From assembly GCF_022605165.1 (NCBI RefSeq), contig NC_063069.1, positions 4,960,001 through 5,024,000 of the forward strand: a stretch of DNA of 64,000 nt, written 5' to 3'. The notes below the pieces were generated by a model. The model was given only the letters and a program-made list of their open reading frames with translations, did no database searches and was not told the origin of the DNA. Made by a program: the position numbers and the translations under genes. The stretch is from Purpureocillium takamizusanense (Eukaryota; Ascomycota; Sordariomycetes; Hypocreales; Ophiocordycipitaceae). Below, in pieces: positions 43,463-56,100 of the stretch (within the stretch, counting starts at the first letter, position 1; every line of letters starts with the position of its first letter).

Positions 43463-45627
43463 TCAGGGATTGCTGACGTAGCTCATGGCACGCCTCAGAT
43501 CGTCATCCTCGTGCTCCGTGCCGTCTCGGATCACGCCATGGCTTGGGCGGCGGCTCGTCTTCTTGCCCAGCTCGACGTCGTCGGATGCAGACTCGGTGGC
43601 TTCCGCGGCGGCGGCCTTGTCATCGTCATCGCCGCCATATGCGTACTTGCTGCGGGCACGGATCCGGGCGCCATATCGCCAGAAGAGAAAGGGGATGGCG
43701 CAGCACAGAAGGCTCAGGAAGGCGAGAAAGGTCGAGGCCCACTGGTCGCCCATGCGGTCGTACATCTGCTCGGTGAAGAGCACGACGGCGGCGCCCCAAA
43801 AGGAGCGCAGGAAGGTCTTGGCCGCGAGCGCCGAGGCGGCCTGGTGCTGGTACGAGTCGACGAGGTAGTTGTTGGCCGAGTTGTAGAGGAAGATGAAGCC
43901 GAAGCCGACGGGGAAGCCGCCCATGGCGGGCCCGGCCCACGACAGCTCCGGGTACGACGTCCAGGCGAAGATGAAGAGCCCGATGGGTATGAACCAGCAC
44001 GACGCCATCATGGGGATGAGGCGCACCTCGGCGGGCGGCCTGCCGTTGTGCCTGCGCACGAGCCCGACGTAGTGCCTGTTGACGAGCGGGGAGCACACGG
44101 CCGAGCAGACGACGCCCACCGCCACGGGGATGAACATGAGGCCCGTCTTGCCCGAGGACCAGCCCTTGCCGCCCTGGTAGACGATGGGGAAGGCGACGAA
44201 GAACATGTACAGCAGGCCGTAGAGCACGCTCATGTAGATGCTGATGAGGAAGACGATGAGCTCGCCGAAGAGCAGCTGGAAGGGCCGGATGAGGAAGATG
44301 GCCAGCCGCTCCGAAAAGGGCCGCAGGTCGAGGTCCTGCTCCGTGACGTGCGACGCGTCGCCCGTATCCTTGCGCAGCTTGCGCGCCCGCCGTGCCAGGA
44401 TGGTCGGCGCGTACGTCTCCGGCACGGTGAAGGTGATGAGAATCCAGACGATGGCCGCGAGGATGAGCTGCAGCCAGTAGAGCCAGCGCCAGCCCGAGGC
44501 GTCGGAGAGGAAGCCACCGACGAGGGGTCCGACTATAATTAGCCTCTGTTAGTTTTCCCCTCACTGCTGCGTCTTTGGACTCGCCCACTCGACATGTCGC
44601 GGAAAGGTGGAAAGGGGGGTGGGAAGAAACTCACTCGCAGGCCCGAGAAAGGGCGCGGCCGAAAAGGCGGCCATTGGCACGCCGCGCTCCTCGTTGCGCC
44701 ACAGGTCGGCCAGCGTGCCGCCCACGAGGGTCATGGGCGCGGAGAAGGCGATGCCGTCGATGGCGCGGCAGACGAGCAGGGTGGCGATGTTGTTGGCCAC
44801 GGCGCAGGGGATGATGAAGACGACGGCGACGAGCAGCGTGGAGCCACTGCATTCTTTTGTTAGTTGTTTATTCTCTATCCCATCGTTGCCTTTTTTTCCC
44901 CTCGCGCGGGTTTTTTTCATCTTGAGAAGAAACAACAGCAGCATCTTAGAAGAAAGGGGGAGCGAGTCGGCACTTACTAGATGATGCGCCGGCCGAGAAC
45001 CTCAGACAGCGGCGCAAAGGCCATGGGCCCGACGCCAAAGCCCACGACGAAGAGCGTGACGCTCAGCAGGCTGACCTCTTTGCTGACGCCAAACTCGCGG
45101 CTCACGCCGGGTATGTCGGCCGTGACGACGGACGAGGCGAGGGCGACGACGAAGCACGTCGCCGCCACCACCATGGTGATGTACCACTTGAACGCCTTGG
45201 ACCAGTTCTTGGGGTTGTCCGGGTCGTTGGGCTCAAACGCCACGAGGCGGTACTCTTGCAGCGGCTCCGTCTGAGCGTCTCCGCCGCCTCCGTTGGTGTT
45301 GCCAGCGGCCGGGCTGTTGTTGTTGCTGTGGCTGTTGCTCCTATTCGAGTCGCCGACGTGATGGTGATGTCGACCGATGCTGTTGCGCGTAGACGGCGCC
45401 GTCATGACGGGAATCTCGCCCCCCGGCACCTCCCTCTTGTACTCGTCCAGGCGGGCGTCGCTCGTCAGCGTCCGGTACGGCAGGTCGATGTCGAGCTCCG
45501 GGTCGAAGCGCTCCTTGTGGGAGCTGTCGCGGGTGCGAGGGCGTTGCGCGTGCGCGTCAGAGTGCGTGCGAGTCCGCGACGACGACGACGACGACGTGCC
45601 GTCGGGCGTGGGACCCTTCTCATCCAT
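43463..45627 (-). CDS. MFS exporter, DHA1 type (12 TM)
   Basis: Proton-coupled drug or polyamine exporter in the plasma membrane, about 650 residues in three exons. Exon 1 runs 45627 to about 44980, exon 2 about 44847-44635, and exon 3 from about 44535 to the TGA at 43463-43465. A long hydrophilic N-terminus (about 140 residues, with His-, Asn- and Ser-rich runs) precedes [20 protein letters not shown], the standard entry of the DHA1 family. The family motif [19 protein letters not shown] (motif A) closes exon 1. [40 protein letters not shown] and [17 protein letters not shown] follow. The C-terminal tail is acidic and basic by turns. Start: the ATG at 45625-45627 is the first before the conserved part; the longer upstream frame opens without ATG context. 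Substrate unknown. Confidence 0.9.
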
Positions 45628-47298
45628 GATAGGAACGTGGTATGTGCTATGCCAGTCGTGTAAGTGAGAGCCCGGACAAGGGGGCCAGCCAAGAGAGGAA
45701 GAACAAACAAGACCCAATGAGGAACAAGCTGTGGACGACAACAATCACGGCAACGAATCTCCCACGGGGCCTGCAACCAGCGGCGCCCACGACCCTTTTA
45801 AATATATAGAATCACTTTGAATCGCTCGCTTGCCTCGGCATTGGCGCTCACGACTCGCTGGTCAATGTCCGGGCGTGCCCAGGTCCCGGCCGGCTCCACT
45901 CTTCAACCTTTCCTGCCGGGGTGCTTTCTCTTCTTCCTTTCTTGTCTCTCCACCTCGGCGCTATACGCATAGTACCGATCACCGGTGCCTAAACGCCCTA
46001 AAGAGGGACAGCCAGCCAAAAAAGAAGACAGCCCTGGCATCCTGGCAACAAGAATCCATCATCCCCCTTGGAGATAAGAGCCCGCACCGGCCATAAACCG
46101 GAGACAAGGACGCCCGGACAAGGAAAGGATTTAGAAACCAGGGCAGGGTAAAATGTGGGCACGCAAGGCAAAAGCAATTAAGCTTGTCTCCACCCCGTTC
46201 TGTTCCCCGTCAACCCGTGCCCCATTGTCCGCGGACTATGACCCTTGACTCCCCCTTCCGGCCCCATCCATGGTCCCCACCTCTGCGGCGGCCGGTGGCG
46301 GACCCCCGGGCGTCCGGGCTGTCACGGGTGCCGTTGTCTCGAGTCTTGACCGACTCAGGCTCTCTGACGAGCTCGATTCAGCGTGCATCGTCAACAATAA
46401 AATCTCCCCCAAGCTGTCGCCCCGACACATCAACTCATTGGACTCGCAGGGCCACCATCCTAGGGACCGGCCAGGGCAGAAGTAGTGCTGCGCTTGTCGC
46501 GGTCATGGTAGCTCCAACGCCGCTCGCCTTCACCCGCAGTCTTTAGTTGGAAATAGCGGCAGTTGCTCCAAAGGCCAATCGTCCTCTACGATTGATAAAC
46601 AAGTGGGAGCAAGGTACCAGGATGTAGTTGGGATACCTACCCGCACAGCACGTCGACTGGACTCCACCCAGGCCCGCGGCGGAACGTGCATTCTCGGAGG
46701 GGCAGCTCCCCGCCCGCCTCATAGCTCCGCCGGTTCCCTCGCGGACCTTCTGCTGCTACTGCTGCTGCTGCTACGTACTGCTCCTCCTCTCCCCCACGTC
46801 CAAGACAAATATCCACCCTGACGTCGTCAAAGAGAGTTGCTCGCCCGTGCAGCTCAGTCGAACCCCTCTCCACCCGTCTCCGCCCCGGTCGGGCCTCCGT
46901 CCGAAAGTGGGGCCCCGGCGTGGCGCCGCACTCGCACCGGCGGACACCCGCCGCGCTTGCCTTCCTTGCCCACTCTCGACAGCCGGGGGCGCGCGAGCCC
47001 GCCCACCCACCCACTGCATGCCTCTACGTAGTATGCTCGCTCGGACCGCACGTTGCGATGCACGGCAGACAAAGCGAACAACAACAATAAACATGTGCGT
47101 CTAGCAGCCACGCGCGCACGGAGACGGGCGGAAGCTGCCACCGCCAAAGACTCGACATGCGCACAAGCAAGATCCAAAAATCGACATTCCAGAGCCATGC
47201 TTCCATTATTATGCATTCTCATGTCGTACCGGTCCAAATCTATAAATTATCCATTCAATCCCCTTGGTATCGATCATCGAATTGTACGCATGCCCTCG
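45628..47298. other. Intergenic region between the DHA1 exporter and the channel gene
   Basis: 1.7 kb. Near the exporter it has an AATATATA element at 45801-45808, about 175 bases before that gene's ATG on the minus strand. Elsewhere there is a CTGCTGCTACTGCTGCTG run at about 46750. Frames here are Pro/Ser/Arg-rich shadows. Confidence 0.4.
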
Positions 47299-50109
47299 TC
47301 AGTCGCCCCTCCTTCCGCTGTCCATCCACACATTATCCTCCCCAATCCCCAGGGAGCTGTCCGCATTGGGCAGAATCAGCACCGGCCCCTCCTGGCTCGA
47401 AGCCCCGTCCGTCTCTGTCCCTTCTGTTCGTATCGGCGGCGGCGGATCCCGATAGATCCACGGTTGCTGCAGCCTAGTCCGCTGTGTTAGCCACTGTCTC
47501 CAAAACCCAAAGGAAAGAATCACACAAGACCACATACGGTACCACCAGGCTTGGATTTACAAACATCAAGCCCTTCTCCTTGAACTCGTCAAGGGTGCTG
47601 CCTCTCCGCAGGATCGCCTGCGTCTCCTGCCGCGCTTCGCCCTCTGCTTCGTCAAAGTCATCGTCCACCGCCTCTTCCGTGTCAGCGCCTCCGTTGGACT
47701 TGATGGCCCGCAGCGCAATGTACTTGGTCAGTGGCTCGAAGCGCTGCTTGAAGTAGTAGCTGTACCAAATGGTGAAGGGTATCAGCGGAAGCACGGCCAC
47801 CGACTCCACAAACGCTGCCAGTGACGCGATTTGGCCAACCATGACCACCTCAAACACAAGCAGCCCGATGACGATGCGGTAGCAGATTATGCGCCACGCA
47901 CCGCCGGTCGCATGCTGAGGCTGGTCCATGGCGTACAGTAGCATGTACTTGAAGGTAAAATACCCGAGGGCAAAGTAAATCGACCCGAATATGAGTATCG
48001 CGAAACCCCACCGCAGCACGCTGTATATGAGGCAGAGATTGAACACGAGCAGCGCCACCGGCAGGTAGAAGCCATACTGAAAGGTGGGTGGCTTCTGCAG
48101 CTCCGCAAAGTCGCGCGGCGTCCACGACGTCATGCGGTAGAACGGGGACAGGAAAATGCTGCCAACCTCGAGGATGCGAAACGGCATCAGGCCGATGCCC
48201 TGCAGCATGATGAAGCAGATGTAAAAGATGGACAGGTCTTCCACATCAGCCGCGATGGCCGCCGGGATCTTGCTCGTGTCCTTGAGAAAGTCCCTCAGCA
48301 CGTTGAAGAAGTCGAACCCAGACTTGGAAATTGCAAAGACGAAAAAGGTGTTGAAGAAGGTGAAGAAGAAGTTCTTGGAAATGACAGACAACTCCACGTC
48401 TCCCTGGGAAATCATGCCCTGGTGGTTGGACAAGAAGTCGTACAGGTACGGCACAGCAACGTTGAGCAACGACACCACCAGGGTCGGCCCGCCGTTCTGG
48501 AAGAGGGAGTAGAAGATGGGGTGCTTCACCAGCCAGGCCACAAACCCGGGTAGATATTTGTTGACGGTGCATATGCTGAGCCACGAGGCAAGGAATGCGG
48601 TCGGGAAAATCCAAAGCAGCGTCAGGAACGTGATGAAGAGTGTGACTGCCCACGACTTGAGCCTCCGGATACCCCGAAGGGCATAGGTATTTTTCCAGAC
48701 GAGGTCTGACGGAGATGGCGTGGGCTTGGTCAGTAGCCGCCCAGGCCGAGGGTCTATCCTGGCCTGGATGACCATCTGGCAGGACGCGACCGAGTCCATG
48801 GTCACAAGCGCCATGTCGGTGGCCTCGTACTCCTTTCTTCGAGACACTGCCACTTTTTCGTCCAGTCTCCGGAGCCTCTCCTCGTAGTAGTCGATGGCGT
48901 CCACCCTGCGCCTCCGCAGATTCAGCGGCCCGTATCGAATGATGACTTCCGGCCGCTCGCCTTCAGTCATGTGTGGCTGGTCGGGATCACTTTCGAGAAG
49001 GCGTTCGTTCTCGCCAGACTCCTCGTCGCCTCCGTATGCGCGCGACTGGGTGGCATCGCCATCGTCGTTGGAAGTCTGCGTCCCATCGCTGTGACTCTTG
49101 GAAAGGGCCTGTTGACGCTTCAAGTATCTTGCCCAGACAGTCTCGAGATTGCGCAACACTCGGTTGCGTTCCTGCATCAGCTCATCTAGGTCGCTCCAGT
49201 TGCGACAGAGAGTAACTGTGTCAACGAGGCCAATCTCGAGCTTCTCAATAAGCTTCTTAAGCTTTTCTTCCGAGCGTAGTTTCAGTGGTATGCCGGTGAG
49301 TCGAAATGTGCGATCGGTGACTGTCGACTGCGAGCCAAGGTAGTCCTGTCTAAGCTTGATGATACGAAACGTCTCGAGGTTGATGCAATATATCGTGAGG
49401 CCGACGAAAAAATACGTGAAGACAACGTATGCCCATAGATACGACCTTTCGCCGCTCTTGTCCTTGTGCTCAACGCTGAGGAGATCGGCATCGATGTTGC
49501 GCGGGAGTACATGCCTGAGCAGGTCATCGTCATCGTCGGTGCCGTTTCCAGGCCGTGTGAAGCTCGGCCCGAACCCTCTGTACCACTTGTTGACAGGGAA
49601 GAGCACCACGACTGCGAAGAAGGCCATGGTCATGAACAGGCGAACGGCCATTTTGAAAAAGGTCAGGAACTGCCGGACAGCGTCAGCACCGAGCACGCGC
49701 TCCACCACCACGATGATCGGCATGAAAGCATACCACAAACGCATCGAGACCAGCCGACGCGAGGATCTGCTCCTCAGTCACCTTGTAGAGCTTGGGTATC
49801 CATCCAAAGAAGCTATTCGGCAGCTCGGGGAGGCCAATCTTTGGATCTAAGCGTCGCTTTCGAGCAGCGTATAGTGACGGCCATCGCGTGCGAAGTATCT
49901 GCAGCGGCCCGAGGGCGTCAGCGCGTGAACCCGTGACGCCACGGCGCGTCGCCCGGACGTGGACGTGGACCTACGCAAAACGTGACAAACGCCGAGGCGC
50001 CGAGCACCAGCGACAGCACCAGCTGGACCTCGAGGTCCTTTTCGTTCTTCCTAGCCGGGGTGATGTAATCCTTGCCGTTGCACTGGTCGGGGACGGCGCT
50101 GGGCTCCAT
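47299..50109 (-). CDS. CSC1/OSCA1-like calcium-permeable channel
   Basis: Multi-pass membrane protein of 868 residues related to yeast Csc1/Rsn1 and plant OSCA1, osmosensitive cation channels also related to TMEM63. Four exons on the minus strand: 50109-49975, 49898-49734, about 49669-47538 and 47473-47299, summing to whole codons. Exon 1 gives the first helix (LVLSLVLGASAFVTFC). Exon 2 holds LRTRWPSLYAARKR, PNSFFGWIPKLYKVTEEQIL and AGLDAFV. Exon 3 has the cytosolic domain with YFFVGLTIYCINLETFRIIKLRQDYL, a Ser/Asp-rich loop, and the channel helices (SGFDFFNVLRDFLKD, VGSIFLSPFYRMTSWTPRDF). The last short exon supplies the conserved end LQQPWIYRDPPPP; without it the frame would run on to a stop at 47474. 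That intron is supported by family agreement. Localisation is plasma or vacuolar membrane. Confidence 0.92.
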
Positions 50110-53100
50110 GACGCCGCATGCCTCTCTGCCAAGCGGCAGCGGCGCGCAGGGGGAGTAGGGGGATGAGCGAGTGGCGAGTAGTTCGTATGTGGTCGCGAGC
50201 CTCAAGCGCTGGATGAACGTCGCGGGTCGGGTGTCGCACCGGTGCTATCGCCGCCTAAAGCTGCTGCGTGATGTCTAGAAGGGGTTGCGGAGATGCTGCG
50301 GTGCGAGGCGAGGTGGAGGTTCGTCCAGTGTCGGGTTTATTACTGGGAGCGCTCGGCCGCGGTTGCCTGAACTGACAAGCAATCAATTGCGAGTCTGGTG
50401 ACGTCGTTTTTGCATAACTTTGTGCATTGCCAATCACGCCTGCTCGTGCAGCCCATCTGAGCCAACCCGACCTTGCATAGATCCACCAGTCCTACCCTAC
50501 AGTATACGTCCGTCTGTGACTCTGCAGCAGCGCTCACCAACACGCAACCACCAGTTCCGCACCGACATGGTTGATGTACGACTGACTACCTATGTACGTT
50601 CATCCACACCGCCAGCCCACCTTATCCCCGGCATGCGTCGTGTCGGACAGCAACTCGAGTCGCTAGTCCAAGGTGCTCTCCCGGAGTACCTTTGTCGAAC
50701 TGGGCGCGTCTCTTGGCTGGGATCAGGCCGCACCAACAAACGAAACAGTTGTGGAGGACATGCAACGAGCCGCTTGCTGGGTTCGTCATGTGAGCCACTG
50801 CTCCGGCATCCCCGTGAGTATTCGTAGCATCTCTCTCTCTCTTTCGGGCAGCCCAGGACATGTACTGGGGCGATGTGTGCGTGTCATGACAGTCGTGCCT
50901 GCCCACATCGCCAGTGCCACCAGGCGTTTTATTCCACAAGATCCACCACCCTCAACACCACGCTTCGATCGAAATGCACCACCACGGGCAGGTCTGCCCC
51001 TTAGGTCGAGCACATCAAGGATGGGGACAAGTGTTGTAAAGTATCATGACAAGCCCATGCGTCAGTTATCAGTCAATCTCCAGCACAATCGCGCGCACCG
51101 GCATTCTGGCATACTATCAAGCCAAGCAAATACGTCGAGCGGCTCTGTCTGTGCCACGTGGCTGCGATGGGGCAATTGCTGGCGATCACGGCCTTTATCG
51201 TGCCGCACAGCATGAAGTCTTGGGCATTTCGCACGCTCACCATCGACCGCGGTATCCGAGCCGCGCCGTCTACTGCAACCATCCGAGCAACCTTCACCAC
51301 GTGCATATTGCGCATTCCATCAACATGTGCTGGCCTCCGTCCCGTAGCTCCCAACCAGCCGGTACGGACACTTGGTCCTGCCGCTGTGTGAGTGGCGGAA
51401 GCCTTTGACTGGCTTCTGGGATAAGGCACTCATGCTGCTCGGCGCGGCCAGTGTACACCCCTGATTCTCGTTACAGCGGCTCTTTCCAGCACGGAATACA
51501 TTTACCGACAGACTTGCAAGTTGCGCTTCTGCCCATTGAGCTTGTTGAGTCCTCACAGGCGAGTTCCGTGATGGTCGTGTTCGCGCGTCAGCCATATTCA
51601 ACTTGCCCCTGTCATACACACCATCATGAGCCATCGTGAAATGATGTATCCCACCGTCCATCCCTTGGCAGCCCACCGGGACTAGTGCTGTTTGTCGAAT
51701 CGAACATGGCCAGCTTACGGCGGTTCCCGTGCTCGGGTACGATTACCCTGTATGACACACTTTAACATGATGCTTAAGGGCTGTCGGCCCCAGGACTCGG
51801 AGTCTGTACGCGTCGTCCCGCTCTCGGAGGCGAGAAACCCTGTAGGACGGCTGCCTTTCGTGCCATCGTATGGAAACACGAGCCGGAGACTAGCAAGACA
51901 TTGATGAGACGTTTCATGTTCCTGTTTACTCTACGCTGCCACTGAGGCCGCGATATGCGGCTCCATCAAAAATTGAAAAGGAAGCTCGTACCACTAGAAC
52001 GGGAGCACGCCCATCGGCCCGCAAACATTGGTGGTTCTGCACCGTATGGTACTCGTTGCCGACTTGTGGGAATGCCTGCCGGGCTCTGATTCCTAAAGGA
52101 ACAAACCCGGGCTACCAGCTGGCGGATATACGCCGATTCTGCTTGGGATCGTCAAGCGATGGAACGTCCCAAAGGCTGTCGACTCTGCTGCTTACCCGTG
52201 ACACCATGGTTTTGGAGCCTATGGCGTTCCTGGTGCAGGCAGCCCCCTCGTAGTATCGTGGCGCGAAGCCGCATCGCAAGGTTTGTCAAGCAAACTGTAG
52301 AATTGATGCGAGCGGTCGACCTTTGCACAGAGCGAAGCCGGTGGGCGCGGCATTCCAAGGAAAGACAGACGAGCAACTATAGCGAAGCGCTTTAACACAT
52401 TGCGTTGAAGAAGAAAGAGACCGGTCCCGACCCTCTCTGCCACCCGTTGTGCCGGCCGAGTGCTCAAGTGTCACGGAGGTTAGCCACGGAGGGTCACCGA
52501 GTACGGTCGGACTAGACGTCGGAGGTGTCGGGCAGCATTGGTGTGCACGCCTCGCTAGGGGTTAAGCTTTGCTGGCGTGAGAACGTGGTGATTAACCGTG
52601 GCCGACGGAGACACCGTGGCCGCCAGGCCGGGCAGTGTACGCGAAGATGGATACACAGCAGTTATAAGCCTGCAGCTGCGTTGATGGTATCCGGAGAGAT
52701 GGAGCGTTCTATAGTCGGGAGCAGTATTAGATCTTCCCACTCCTGAACGCTCCCTGTGCTTGACTCCACTGTCTGTCCGTCAGCGTGCGCAACGATCGTT
52801 TTGTCTTGGTGGACCTTCTTTGGGGGCATATACACGCAGAAGATATGCGTATCATGGAAGTTTCCAGGTCAGGATCCAATGACGCTTTCCCGCTTAGAAA
52901 AAGCGTGCAAGACATGACGCGCGAGCACATTAGTCTTGCAGACTCGTGCCCTATGCGTCGTCATTTGCCCTTGCGTGGGTCACACAATGTTTTGAGAAAG
53001 CCGTGACGAGACCAGATGATACACAAGCCGGGCACGACAACAGCGGGACTCAGAAGCCTCACCATCTTGCTGCTGATGCAAAATGTTGACCGACCTGCGA

Positions 53101-56100
53101 TGATGTATTTACCCGCGCCCGCCGCACTGTGTCATGTGATGACATGGGGCGGCATCACCCCCTACCGTTGGCCACCTTGGGCGTAGGCACACCCTTCGAG
53201 CCAAGATACGGTTTCGCACCTGTGTGGCAGAGGAAATGCAACAACGAGCCGACTGAAAAATCATGAACAGGTGCCTAGGGATCAGGCCACGAGGGGCTGG
53301 CGGTAATTGGCGGCTGAAAGCATGGATATGCGGTGATCGGGTTCGGGTCCTACTTTACCGCACCAGGGAGCCCCGGAGTGGTTGCAGTATGTGAAAAGTG
53401 ACAATAGCATATCCCGAGTTCCACGACGGCTGGTCAAGTGAGCGGGACGTCTGCGATGGGCGGGATGGAATGGCGAGGCGGAACCTGGGGAGCTCGGAAA
53501 GCGCTTATCATGGTCGCATAATGCCCCTCGCTGCACCTTTCCGCGCTCAGGACAGCGAGGGTGGGAGACCGGGCAGGTCACGATGCACCCATCGACTGGA
53601 CCGCGGTACAGAGACTGATGTGTTCGTGCGCCCTCGACAAAAGAAAATCCGCATCCGTCCTTACAATGGGCTCAGAGTTGCAGGCATCGTAACCTTTGCG
53701 TTATCGCAGATTTCCACCCGTGGGCCTACCAGGGAAATACGCGGTCAAACCCACAAAAGAGTCGGATCATGGACACAAGTCGCTGCGAGCCCCTATCTCT
53801 GGTCCGGCTTGCTAGAGTCCTAATCTACGATCAGAGTCAGCAGAGTAATCCGAGAAGTGTGTCTTCATATATGCCAAGCCAAAGGGAAACTTGCAGACTG
53901 GAGGGCTCAACACCATGCCGAGCATGTTCGTAACTTTGGACTGGCAGGTGACGCTCAGGAGGCTCCGGCCCTCACCCGGTCCAACCCGCTCTGGCTGCGT
54001 GATGGTGGCCTAGGATGCCGACGAGAGTAGGTTCCACGGAAAAGTCGCGGCCCTTGGGAGATAGCGACTTGTCCGGCCACCTCGTCTCAGCCTGCCGTCA
54101 CAGCATGCAAGTATCCGAAGACTGACATGCGCAGGTGTCTGCAGGACTGAAGTGCTACGGCCAAGCCTTGAAGTGGCGCACGTTGTAAGAACGAGTGACA
54201 GGGACTATGAGAAGCGTGTTTTTGACGATACCCAAGACATGCGCGAAGGAAAACTCAAGTATAAAGCCTGGACTTGTTCGCCTGGACTGGTCAGCGACAT
54301 CCGCGATGAAACAACGAGCCGTCCGACTTGCAAGACCTTAGTGTTGAACTGATCAGACTGAAATGTCCAACCAGCCTAAGAAACCGTCTGGCTCAGCTGC
54401 CCGAGGAGCCTCTCAAGGTGAGATATCTCTAAGGGACGCCCTGAAACCCGTTTAACAGCACGCCTAGGGACGAAGGGCTCAAGCAAAGGTGAATCCAACT
54501 TCGTGATGGATCGTTGGACCAAAGAGCAAGGACCCTGGCACCCACCAAATTTGGCAGCGGCGGGGACGAAGAGCACCAGCAGCAAGAAGGAGCCAAGGAA
54601 GGAGCAAAGCAAGCACTCAATGACGGCAAGCCAGGGCTCCGCGCGTTGAGAGCAGAGACGGCGCGTGGGGTGGGGGGTGAACGCCGCCATTTCAATGAGC
54701 GCACGATAGAGATTCTCTTTTTCTCCTTTGCCTTTCCTCGGGCACAACATAGCAGGAGGGCTCGCAGGCGGATTTGAACCTCAACGATGTCTTGGTCTTG
54801 AGGGCCAGCCTGCCGGGGGATTGGGTCGATGGTTCCGAAACAGCCTGATGACATCATGACTATTGCCAACTAAATGAAGAGTCGTGCTACGCATCCACCA
54901 CTCGTTTGGTCTGGGGAGCTCCGTGACGATGCCGTGAACACTCGGGCGGGGCCTGTCCGTGCGGCCGGGAGACGTGGACGGAGGCTCCCTCGCCCGGACC
55001 GGGAGTGGCAGCGGCGGCGGATCCACAAGGGGGCCACATCCGATGGGATCAAAGACAGGCAGACGGTCCGCAAGGGGTTTTGCGGATCCTCGTCGACAGC
55101 AGCATCCCTAGAGTTTGTGTCAGGTGCTTGTCTGAAACACGCGAAGAAAGGTACATGCGTACGCGCGTAGTACTACGTACTAGTAGAGGTAGTATTCCAT
55201 ACCGTGCGCGGCCGCGTCCGAGCACAAAGAACAATACGAGCTGATAGGCTCTGAGCAAGCCACGCAGGCAATCCAGGCTCGTAGATGGAGTAGAGGCTGA
55301 ATAGTGACACGGTCACCAAAACAAAATTCGCAAGAGAGCGCTGTCAATGGTTGGCGTCGTCGCGGAAGGGCCCCCCTGTGAGGCGGATCGGCGTCTGGTT
55401 CGCTGGCAAACCCTTCGTTGCACGCATTCGCGTACGTTGTAGGCAGTAGTAATCGGTCCTGGCTGGTCGCCGCCACATGGCGCGCATGACGAGACGTCTC
55501 CACCACACCGACCTGACCTAACCCATGCCCCTCTGGCCAGCAGAGGACATTGACAGGCAGGGCACGCCCGGTGCGGCCAGGACAGGCAGGCGACGCCCCA
55601 TGGTTCGCACTCTGACGGAGCGTTGCGGATGTCGAAGCCGACTGCTGGTTCAACAAAGGCCGCGGTCGGTGGCTTTTTGATGGAGATGGCCGCGTCGGGT
55701 TTGGGGTCAACGACAAGGAAAAGGAGCAGGAAGGCGCAGCTTGTTTGTTGATGAGGGTAGTGGTGGCCCAGCCTGCAGGTACACGAGCTCGGAAATTACA
55801 TGCAGCATCGGATAAACCCTCTCAGCTGGTGCCGTGCCGTCAGCGCAAGGTAGCGCAGCGTCTGGGCCTGTGCACGCCCCGACATGCGGCGCGCCACTGT
55901 ACCGGAGGCAATGTACTTCGTACCTGCAAGGACCAAGGCCAAGTGGTCATAGATGATGAATGGCGAACTCAACATTTGCATCTGGGCTCCTTCAATGTCA
56001 GGAATCGCGCTGCGCGTACGAAGTACCACGTGGCTGCTGCAACCGACTTTTGTTTGCTCTGTGTAGTATGTATGCACGTATTCGTATGCCCATCCATGGT

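Noticed and set aside
43511..44588. Frames of 343 and 320 codons over the DHA1 exporter
   Set aside because: Low-complexity Gly/Glu/Arg/His sequence with no family match; the exporter explains the DNA.
49735..49744. ATG at 49744 as start of the channel gene
   Set aside because: It lies just before an intron in another frame. The true N-terminus is encoded by two further exons up to 50109.
50673..51408. Overlapping plus-strand frames that could form a gene
   Set aside because: No consistent frame through plausible introns and no recognisable motif.
54740..54840. tRNA-like T-arm on the minus strand (GGTTCAAATCC)
   Set aside because: The flanking bases do not form the five-pair T stem, and no acceptor, D or anticodon stems fit around it.
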